Assembly: GCF_004329715.1 (NCBI RefSeq)
Contig: NZ_JXSY01000002.1
Span: 1-64,000, forward strand
Source: Bowmanella sp. JS7-9
GTDB taxonomy: Bacteria > Pseudomonadota > Gammaproteobacteria > Enterobacterales > Alteromonadaceae
DNA length: 64,000 nucleotides
Reading direction: 5' to 3'
In this document: positions 1 through 6,611 of the stretch, one piece after another
Position numbering within the stretch: position 1 is the first letter of the stretch
How the letters are laid out: every line of letters begins with the position of its first letter
Translations under genes and position numbers: made by a program
The notes under the pieces: model-generated
Told to the model about the DNA's origin: nothing
The model's database searches: none
Seen by the model: the letters and a program-made list of their open reading frames with translations, nothing else

Positions 1-2
1 GT

Positions 3-935
3 GCCCGCCATGAAAACTGGTTGCATTTGCGCGCCGGTGAGCAAATGCAGTGCAATGGCTGTCACACGCCGCAAAGCACGGTAGCCCATGGACGTCCTGA
101 GGCCGAGGCTATGTCGATTAACGCAGGTGCAGTCACTACCGGTCAGGCATTTCTAAACACCAATCCGGCCCTATTTGCCGATGCCGGCGAAACCATGGCA
201 GAGGTCGCCACGCGGATTAACGGCTTATCTTATCCAAAGCCGGACATCGAGTTTAGCGATATCTGGAGCGATCCAGCGCTACGGACTCCCGACACAGCGT
301 TTGCCTACCGTTACGCCGATTTGCAGGGCGCCATTCCAATCAGCCAGAATTGCGCGCTGCAGTGGCAGGTAAACTGCCGTATTGTGACCAACTATCCGCA
401 ACATATTCAGCCAATATTCGATCAAACCAGACAGTTACTGGCCGCAGACAATAGTGTGGTTGAAGAACGCACGTGTTCGTCCTGCCACAGTATGTTCGCA
501 GCCGACGACTCATTGAAGGTCCCAGATGCGCAATTGGATCTGCGTAATGTGCCCTCCAATGAAGACGCCGACATGCTAATGAGCTACCGTGAATTGTTAT
601 TTATTGATAATGAGCAAGTATTGGAAGATGGCGCGATACAGGATCGTCTCGTCCCCGCACTGGACGCCAATGGCAATCAGGTGTTTGAAACCGACGAGGA
701 CGGTGAGTTGATCCTCGATGGCGCAGGTGAGCCAATTCCGGTGTTCGAAAACGTGACAGTGAATGCCAGTATGTCGGCCAATGGTGCCTTGAGCAGTGGA
801 CGGTTTTTTACTGTATTTGCCGATGGTGGCGTGCATGCACACTGGTTAACGGCGGCCGAACTGAAGTTACTGGCTGAATGGCTTGATATAGGTGCGCAAT
901 ATTACAACAACCCGTTTGACGCCCCACTTAATTAA
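3..935 (+). CDS. HzsA-related di-haem cytochrome c, 5' end outside window
   Basis: The reading frame is open from base 3, so the N-terminus lies upstream of the window. Two c-type haem motifs are visible: CNGCH close to the start and CSSCH near the middle. The C-terminus (LTAAELKLLAEWLDIG) is the kind of helix that closes cytochrome c domains. From overall appearance I place it with the large HzsA-related periplasmic cytochromes that sit beside DUF3570/DUF4266 genes; this is family recall, not a search. The haems need export to the periplasm. It is followed 8 bases later by the SH3b gene, so it probably belongs to the same operon. A role in electron transfer to or from the envelope complex encoded downstream is inference. 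Confidence 0.75.
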   Translation, partial: ARHENWLHLRAGEQMQCNGCHTPQSTVAHGRPEAEAMSINAGAVTTGQAFLNTNPALFADAGETMAEVATRINGLSYPKPDIEFSDIWSDPALRTPDTAFAYRYADLQGAIPISQNCALQWQVNCRIVTNYPQHIQPIFDQTRQLLAADNSVVEERTCSSCHSMFAADDSLKVPDAQLDLRNVPSNEDADMLMSYRELLFIDNEQVLEDGAIQDRLVPALDANGNQVFETDEDGELILDGAGEPIPVFENVTVNASMSANGALSSGRFFTVFADGGVHAHWLTAAELKLLAEWLDIGAQYYNNPFDAPLN

Positions 936-943
936 GGACTGAT

Positions 944-1687
944 ATGAGAATAACGCGTGGCTGGATACTGTGCCTTTGGCTGTTTAGCCTGTCAGGCTGG
1001 GCACAGGACAGCGATCTAAGCGTGACGGTGGACGCCGAATTCATCGAATTACGCAGCGGTCCGGCGCGCGCGTATCCGGTGTTTCATATCAGTAAACGTG
1101 GCGAACGTCTTATCGTGCTGGCCAGGCGCACTAACTGGTTTCGGGTTGAAACCAGTGATGGCATTCATGGCTGGATCAGCAATGAAGGGATCGCCATGAC
1201 CCGCGATGAAAAAGGTCAGGCACTAACCTTCGAAAATGGCAGCTTCGATGCCTACCGCCAACGCCAGTTCGAAGTGTCTGTCAGTGCCGGTGTGCTTGAA
1301 AAATCGCCGGCCTGGTCGTTCAGTGGCACCTGGGTGTGGAATGAAAATATCTGGAGTGATCTCAGTTACAGCCAGGCTCTCGGCGACTTTTCCGAAAATC
1401 AGCTATTGCTGCTGGGCTTGCACCACAGTGCCTGGGGAGACTGGCGTATTCAGCCCCATTGGGGCCTGTATGCAGGACGATTACGCACGACCCCGCGAGC
1501 CAATTTGGTGCAGGAAGGGGCCGAACAACGGGATACTGATGTGGTCGGGGTGGGATTAGGCATGCGTTACTACCTGGCGCGTAAATTTGTACTGGAATTG
1601 GAATATTCACATTTGTTGGCGCTGACCGACAGAGAATCAAATGAGGAGCTGCAAAAATGGAAAGTTGGCGTCGTTGTATTCTTCTGA
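944..1687 (+). CDS. SH3b-domain protein with C-terminal outer-membrane barrel-like region
   Basis: Starts at ATG 944 behind AAGGA at 934-938. Residues 1-20 form a signal peptide ending near GWA-QDS. Residues about 25-80 read as a bacterial SH3 domain (ELRSGPARAYPVF, then WFRVETSDGIHGWI). The rest alternates polar and aromatic residues and ends in VGVVVFF, the terminal-Phe pattern of outer-membrane barrels. The SH3b part may bind peptidoglycan or a peptide partner while the C-terminal part sits in the outer membrane. The last 31 bases overlap the next gene, which implies translational coupling. Function unknown. Confidence 0.75.
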   Translation: MRITRGWILCLWLFSLSGWAQDSDLSVTVDAEFIELRSGPARAYPVFHISKRGERLIVLARRTNWFRVETSDGIHGWISNEGIAMTRDEKGQALTFENGSFDAYRQRQFEVSVSAGVLEKSPAWSFSGTWVWNENIWSDLSYSQALGDFSENQLLLLGLHHSAWGDWRIQPHWGLYAGRLRTTPRANLVQEGAEQRDTDVVGVGLGMRYYLARKFVLELEYSHLLALTDRESNEELQKWKVGVVVFF

Positions 1688-2286
1688 TGTTGTTAGCTGG
1701 TATCAGTCAGCCATCGCTTGCACAGGACAGCCTGGAAGATTTGCTTGAGCCCGAGGTTGAACGTCGCTCAAGTAAAGAAGCGCGGATCGACAACGAAGAT
1801 TTCGAGTTGGGTATCTATGGCGGGGTGATAGGTATTGAGGACTTCTCAAGTTCTGGCTTGCTAGGCTTACGTGCTGCCTACCATCTGAGTGAAGACTTTT
1901 TTATCGAGGCCAACTACGCTCAGGCCACCGCCGGACAAACCAGTTTTGAATTGTTAAGCGGTGGCGCACCGTTCTTAACGGATTCGGAACGCAAGTACCG
2001 TTATTACGATTTATCGCTGGGCTACAACCTCAACGGCGAGATGTTTTTAACCGATGAACTGGTATTTAACACGGCTACCTATTTTACCCTGGGGGCCGGC
2101 AGTACAGATTTTGCCGGTGACGAACACTTCACCCTGAGTATGGGGGTGGGGTATCGCTGGTTGCTCACTGACTATTTTGCCGTGCATGTTCATGCCAAAG
2201 ATCACTTGTTTAACAGTGAACTTATTGGCGACAAAAAGCTCACGCATAATTTCGAATTCGCCCTGAGTGCGACCTTATTTTTTTGA
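1657..2286 (+). CDS. Outer-membrane beta-barrel protein
   Basis: The start ATG 1657 lies inside the preceding gene, with GAGGAG at 1643-1648. A signal peptide ends at SLA-QDS. After a charged linker (residues 24-48) the chain shows alternating strands typical of a small 8-strand barrel (IYGGVIGIEDF, LGLRAAYHL, DLSLGYNL, LSMGVGYRW) and ends in SATLFF with a terminal Phe. It resembles OmpA-like 'outer membrane beta-barrel domain' proteins often found next to SH3b proteins in delta- and gammaproteobacteria. Likely partner of the SH3b-barrel protein encoded just upstream. Confidence 0.75.
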   Translation: MESWRRCILLMLLAGISQPSLAQDSLEDLLEPEVERRSSKEARIDNEDFELGIYGGVIGIEDFSSSGLLGLRAAYHLSEDFFIEANYAQATAGQTSFELLSGGAPFLTDSERKYRYYDLSLGYNLNGEMFLTDELVFNTATYFTLGAGSTDFAGDEHFTLSMGVGYRWLLTDYFAVHVHAKDHLFNSELIGDKKLTHNFEFALSATLFF

Positions 2287-2306
2287 TGTAAAGGTAGGTG
2301 CAGACC

Positions 2307-2789
2307 ATGTTTAAACGAATGTTATTTACCCTGTTGGCCATTTGTTGGCTCCCCATGCAGTTGGTGGCAGCCGAGCCCGCCGCAGATTTCACCCTGAAAA
2401 CCATTGACGGTAACAATCTGCGCCTGGCCGAACTGCGCGGCAATGTGGTGTTAATCAACTTTTGGGCCAGCTGGTGTGCACCCTGTCGCAAAGAATTGCC
2501 GGTATTCGAACAAATGCATAAGGAGTTTGGCGATCTGGGAGTAACTATTCTGGCAGTGAATATCGATGAAGACTCGGCCAAGGCCCGTAAGTTACTGGAT
2601 GAAATCGATGTCAGTTTCCCGGTGTTGTTGGATCCGAACAGCGACGTCAGCCGTCTGTATCAAGTGGCAGCCATGCCCACCACGATTTTTGTCGATCGGG
2701 ATGGCAATCAGCGTTTGTTGCATCCCGGCTATAAGGATGGCGATGAACAGAAATATCGTAAAGCGATCAAGTTATTGTTGAGGGAATAG
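2307..2789 (+). CDS. TlpA/ResA-type periplasmic thioredoxin
   Basis: Thioredoxin fold with the active site WASWCAPCRKELP and the cis-Pro segment AAMPTTIFVDRDG. Residues 1-22 are a signal peptide ending LVAA-EPA, so it acts in the periplasm. ATG 2307 is preferred over the GTG at 2298 because AGG at 2296-2298 is better placed for it. TlpA-family proteins reduce disulfides in cytochrome c maturation and in copper-site or other exported Cys proteins. Its neighbours offer two candidate substrates: the haem CxxCH motifs of the first gene and the Cys-rich tail of the DUF4266 lipoprotein that starts 1 base after its stop. Confidence 0.9.
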   Translation: MFKRMLFTLLAICWLPMQLVAAEPAADFTLKTIDGNNLRLAELRGNVVLINFWASWCAPCRKELPVFEQMHKEFGDLGVTILAVNIDEDSAKARKLLDEIDVSFPVLLDPNSDVSRLYQVAAMPTTIFVDRDGNQRLLHPGYKDGDEQKYRKAIKLLLRE

Positions 2790-2790
2790 T

Positions 2791-3027
2791 ATGCTGATGC
2801 GCAAAGTCTGGATTCGTGTCGCTTTTATGCTGGGCTTGGCTCAGTTGGTCGGCTGCGCCAGTATCGAACCCTGGGTTAAACCCTATGAACGTAACAACCT
2901 GGCCGACCCTGTTATGAGCCTGAATCGCAATCCGATTGCGGCAAACTATATCCACCACGTCTATCAGGCTCGTGAGGGTGCACGTGGGGCGGAAGGCGGT
3001 GCCGGAGGCGGTTGTGGCTGCAATTAA
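2791..3027 (+). CDS. DUF4266 lipoprotein with C-terminal Cys-Gly-Cys tail
   Basis: A 78-residue lipoprotein. The signal peptide ends in the lipobox LVGC, so Cys22 should be lipidated. The body is short and hydrophilic (EPWVKPYERNNLADPVM, typical of DUF4266), followed by a Gly-rich tail ending GGAGGGCGCN. Two cysteines two residues from the C-terminus beside a thioredoxin gene suggest a redox or metal-binding tail. The family has no assigned function that I know of. The GGAGG coding for the Gly tail doubles as the ribosome-binding site of the overlapping DUF3570 gene, so the two must be made together. Confidence 0.85.
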   Translation: MLMRKVWIRVAFMLGLAQLVGCASIEPWVKPYERNNLADPVMSLNRNPIAANYIHHVYQAREGARGAEGGAGGGCGCN

Positions 3028-4174
3028 TTCAGCCACTCGCAGCGTGATCTGCCGGCTGTTGTTGGCGGGGCTTCTGTGCGGCGCAATGAAAGCGAATGCG
3101 GCGGTCCTGCCGGAAGAACGGGCTGATGCCATGTATCACAGATACGAAGGTGGCGGGGTTAGCATCGATGGACCGAGTATCCTGCTACGCACCAATGTGG
3201 GCAACAGTGTGTCGCTGTTCGCCAATTACTACATCGACAGTATCTCTGGTGCATCAATTGATGTCGAAGCCACCGCCAGTCCCTATGCGGAAGAGCGCAC
3301 CGAGTATTCGCTTGGGATGGATTACCTGCGCAATAAAACCCTGATGAGCGTCAGCGTGACCAGCAGCAGTGAAAATGATTTTGACGCCAAAACCATGCAC
3401 TTGGGCATTACCCAGGATTTCTTTGGTGATTTAACAACCCTGAGCATGGGATATTCCTATGGGCAGGATGATGTGCGCCGCACCGGCGATGCAGGTTTCG
3501 CCGAACAGGCGACGCGGCATAACTTCAGCGTGGGTCTGACCCAGGTGGTCAGCAAAAATCTTATCGTTGGCCTGAATCTCGAAAATATTTCAGATCAGGG
3601 CTATCTCAACAATCCTTACCGAGCAGTGCGTTTCCTCGATGCCAATGCAGCGCTGGGTTATCGCTTTGAAACCGAACGCTATCCGCGCTCGCGTACCAGC
3701 AATGCTTTAGCGATGAATGCCAATTATTACCTTCCGTGGCGTGCATCGGTGTTTTTCGAGGGGCGATATTTTACAGATACCTGGGGGATACGTGCCAATA
3801 CCGCTCGGCTTGGCTATGTGCACACTTTTGGTGACCATTGGCTGCTGGAAGTGCGTAGTCGTTTTTACCGCCAGGATCAGGCAGATTTTTACAGTGATTT
3901 GTTTAATCGCAGTGCGGAGTTTGACTTTATGGCCAGAGATAAAGAACTGGCCAGTTATCGCAATGTCAGTGTCGGTTTTTCGGCCAGCTGGTTATATCAG
4001 TTTGGCAGCGATAATTGGCTCAGTAAGGCCAGTCTGAATCTCGAATATGATCGGCTGAAATTCGATTATGACAATTTCCGCGACGTGAGAGTGACTGACG
4101 TATTGCCGGGACAGGAACCCCTGTACCAATTCGATGCAGACGTGCTGCGCTTATATTTTTCATTATGGTTTTAG
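3014..4174 (+). CDS. DUF3570 outer-membrane protein
   Basis: The open frame begins earlier, but GTG 3014 is the credible start: GGAGG lies at 3004-3008 and a signal peptide follows at once (LLLAGLLCGAMKANA-AVL). The mature part opens with ADAMYHRYEGGGVSIDGPS, the N-terminal signature of DUF3570, then a long series of amphipathic strands ending LRLYFSLWF with terminal Phe. It is expected to be a 386-residue beta-barrel of 14 or more strands. DUF3570 and DUF4266 genes regularly travel together; here they overlap by 14 bases. Transport or surface display of the DUF4266 partner is inference. Confidence 0.8.
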   Translation: MAAINSATRSVICRLLLAGLLCGAMKANAAVLPEERADAMYHRYEGGGVSIDGPSILLRTNVGNSVSLFANYYIDSISGASIDVEATASPYAEERTEYSLGMDYLRNKTLMSVSVTSSSENDFDAKTMHLGITQDFFGDLTTLSMGYSYGQDDVRRTGDAGFAEQATRHNFSVGLTQVVSKNLIVGLNLENISDQGYLNNPYRAVRFLDANAALGYRFETERYPRSRTSNALAMNANYYLPWRASVFFEGRYFTDTWGIRANTARLGYVHTFGDHWLLEVRSRFYRQDQADFYSDLFNRSAEFDFMARDKELASYRNVSVGFSASWLYQFGSDNWLSKASLNLEYDRLKFDYDNFRDVRVTDVLPGQEPLYQFDADVLRLYFSLWF

Positions 4175-4185
4175 ACGGAGGCTCG

Positions 4186-4689
4186 ATGAAACAGTTCTGT
4201 CTCTCTTTGATGTTGCTATTCACCCTTGGCGTGCAGGCCCAGGAAAGCAGTGCGCTAAACACACAAATTGAAGATCTGAAAAAACAGGTTATCAGCCTGA
4301 ATCGTGATCTTTATTTGCTTGAAGAGGATTTACTCTTTCCTGCCAGTACTCAGGTCGCCGTGTATCTGGACATGGATGCCGGTCAGTATTTTCGTATCGA
4401 TGCGGTCGAGCTGCATCTGGATGATAAGCTGGTGGCCAGCCATTTGTATACTCAGCGTCAGGCGAATGCCCTGGTACGTGGCGGCGTGCAAAAGTTGTAT
4501 CTTGGAAATCTGGCCCGCGGCGAACATAAACTGACAGCGTATTTCGTCGGCATCGGCCCACACCAGCGCGAATATAAGCGTGCGGTGAGCACCAGCTTTA
4601 CCAAGCAGGACGACCCGAAAGCGCTGCAGATTCATATCCGTGATGATGCCAGCAAGCAACAACCTGAATTCCTGTTTGAGGAGCTGTAA
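4186..4689 (+). CDS. Periplasmic coiled-coil protein of unknown function
   Basis: Start taken at ATG 4186, with GGAGG at 4177-4181; the longer frame from 4165 would bury the signal peptide. Residues 1-18 are a signal peptide (MLLFTLGVQA-QES). Residues about 25-48 form a short coiled coil (IEDLKKQVISLNRDLYLLEED), followed by a beta-rich domain (VAVYLDMDAGQYFRIDAVEL; HKLTAYFVGIG) that looks like an immunoglobulin-like or carbohydrate-binding fold. I do not recognise a named family. Position between the DUF3570 barrel and the TPR genes suggests a periplasmic scaffold of the same complex. Confidence 0.65.
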   Translation: MKQFCLSLMLLFTLGVQAQESSALNTQIEDLKKQVISLNRDLYLLEEDLLFPASTQVAVYLDMDAGQYFRIDAVELHLDDKLVASHLYTQRQANALVRGGVQKLYLGNLARGEHKLTAYFVGIGPHQREYKRAVSTSFTKQDDPKALQIHIRDDASKQQPEFLFEEL

Positions 4690-4694
4690 ACCCT

Positions 4695-6611
4695 GTGAAC
4701 ATGCGGTTGGTTGTCATTCTGCTATTGGCAATAGCGCAAAGCTCGGGTGGTCGAGCGGCCGATCAGCCTCCTGGTTGGGGTGAAGTCCTGTATGAGTATT
4801 TTCAGGGTAATCACTTTGAGGCATTGACCCAGCTGGAAATCGCTGCACATCGGCAACAACTTGATCCTTCAGCGGCACAGCCTGCATTGTTACGTGGCCG
4901 CCTGAGTATGCAGTTTGGGCTGTACTCCCAGGCAGAAGCCATTTTCAAGCAACAACTGGATCACCTGGACAAACCAACCCTGCAGGCTGCCGTATATATT
5001 CAGTTGGCCAACCTGTACGAGCAGCTTGGAGATTTGGAGGCGGCTCGCACCGCGCTGACTAATGTGGCGGAAAATCAGGTAGCCGGGTTGAACGCAGAAC
5101 AGCAAGACAAATACTGGTATTTGGTTGCCAGTCTGCAAATACAGGGCGGCACCCTGATTGATATCCGACGTTTCCCAGTCAATGCGCTGAGCCGTGAATA
5201 TCTAAATTATAACCTAGCGATGATGGAAGCCGACCGCGGCGAAACGCAAAATGCCGTTGCCAGATTGCAGTCTATGTTGAAAGTGCGACCAAACTCAGAG
5301 GATGCAGGATTTTTCTCGCGGGTCGGAGACTGGGTCAGCGGTGGTTGGTTTAGTGCAGATGAGCAACAGATCAATACAGAAGAGCAGGCGTCTCTCAAAG
5401 ATCGTCAATGGTTAACTTTAGGGTATTTATTGCAGTCGCTTGGTCGTCACCAGGACGCCATCAATGCCTATCAACAGGTTCGTCAGGACAGTGTCGACAC
5501 TCAGGCGGCGATGCTGGCATGGGGCTGGGCCGCGGCAGAACGCGGCGAGTTTCAGCTGGCATTGTCTATTTGGCAACTGTTGGCGCAGCAACCGGTTTAT
5601 CAACATGAAAGTTACGAAGCACCGCTGGCAGTTGCCTATGCCTATGAGAAGTTAAATGCCCCACGACAGGCGTTGACCGCGCTGAATCAGGCTAGTCGCC
5701 AGTACTCAGAATGGATCAACCGCTTGCAGGCAGAGCGTGTGCAGCTGTATCAAAGCGATTTTTTCCAACCTTACGTGCAAACCTGGCAACAGGGCCAATC
5801 TACGCCAGAAGATGTCCTGAGTCCGGTGCTGATGCCCCTGCTGACCGATGATCTGTTTAGCCAGCAGGTGGCGCAACTGGCGGATCTACAGCAGGCGGAT
5901 CAACGGGTTCTGTATGCGTTACAGCAACTTACTATGTTCGAACAACTGATCGATGAACGCCAGCAAAGCGCGCAGCAACGCGGTGAGGCGTTGGCACACA
6001 ACAATCTGTTGCAGACGCTACCGACATTGCAGCAACAACGGGATGGGCTGCAGACACAGCTCGATACGGTCGAGCACCAACAAGATGCACTGGCCCTGTT
6101 AAATGATGACGGACAGGCGCTGTTGCAACGAATTGGCAAAGCCGATACGCGCCTGAGTGCCATCGAACAGCAAATGCCAGACGCCGATAGTTATCGGGCT
6201 CGGATCCGGCGGTTGCACGGTATTTTGTTATGGCAGGCTGAGGTGGATTATGCGTCCAACCTGTGGGCGGGAAAGCGTAATTTGCAGGCACTGGACAGCT
6301 TACTGGCGTCCGGGCAAACCCGGCTTGGCAGTATTTATCAGGCTATGGACCGTCGTGCTCACTTCGATGCACAGCGTGCTCGTATCACAGGGCTGCGCTC
6401 TGGATTACTGTTGGCACAACAGACCCAACAGCGTTTGCAGGACAAATTGCTGGCACGCATGCAACAAGCGGCGGATGTGTTGCTGATCGAAACCGAGCAA
6501 CAGTTGCAGCGTTATCGTCGACAGGCACAGATAGCGATCGTGCGTTTGCAAGACGAGACATTGCGCAAGCAGCAGGCGATCAAGCCTGAGGGAGCGCGCG
6601 ATGAAGGTTAA
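4695..6611 (+). CDS. Large periplasmic TPR/helical repeat protein
   Basis: GTG 4695 follows GAGGAG of the previous stop region by about ten bases; ATG 4701 is an alternative. A signal peptide ends at GGRAADQ. The 638-residue chain is almost all helical, with TPR-like units (FGLYSQAEAIFKQQLDHLD; LANLYEQLGDLEAARTALTNV; SLGRHQDAINAYQQV) in the first half and long Gln-rich coiled coil (about residues 400-620) in the second. TPR proteins in such clusters serve as periplasmic assembly scaffolds, comparable to the TPR components of the Myxococcus Glt apparatus. The stop overlaps the next start by 11 bases. Confidence 0.75.
   Translation: MNMRLVVILLLAIAQSSGGRAADQPPGWGEVLYEYFQGNHFEALTQLEIAAHRQQLDPSAAQPALLRGRLSMQFGLYSQAEAIFKQQLDHLDKPTLQAAVYIQLANLYEQLGDLEAARTALTNVAENQVAGLNAEQQDKYWYLVASLQIQGGTLIDIRRFPVNALSREYLNYNLAMMEADRGETQNAVARLQSMLKVRPNSEDAGFFSRVGDWVSGGWFSADEQQINTEEQASLKDRQWLTLGYLLQSLGRHQDAINAYQQVRQDSVDTQAAMLAWGWAAAERGEFQLALSIWQLLAQQPVYQHESYEAPLAVAYAYEKLNAPRQALTALNQASRQYSEWINRLQAERVQLYQSDFFQPYVQTWQQGQSTPEDVLSPVLMPLLTDDLFSQQVAQLADLQQADQRVLYALQQLTMFEQLIDERQQSAQQRGEALAHNNLLQTLPTLQQQRDGLQTQLDTVEHQQDALALLNDDGQALLQRIGKADTRLSAIEQQMPDADSYRARIRRLHGILLWQAEVDYASNLWAGKRNLQALDSLLASGQTRLGSIYQAMDRRAHFDAQRARITGLRSGLLLAQQTQQRLQDKLLARMQQAADVLLIETEQQLQRYRRQAQIAIVRLQDETLRKQQAIKPEGARDEG

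Noticed and set aside
2767-3132. 121-residue minus-strand frame
   Set aside because: Opposite the DUF4266/DUF3570 genes, both of which have signal peptides and ribosome-binding sites.
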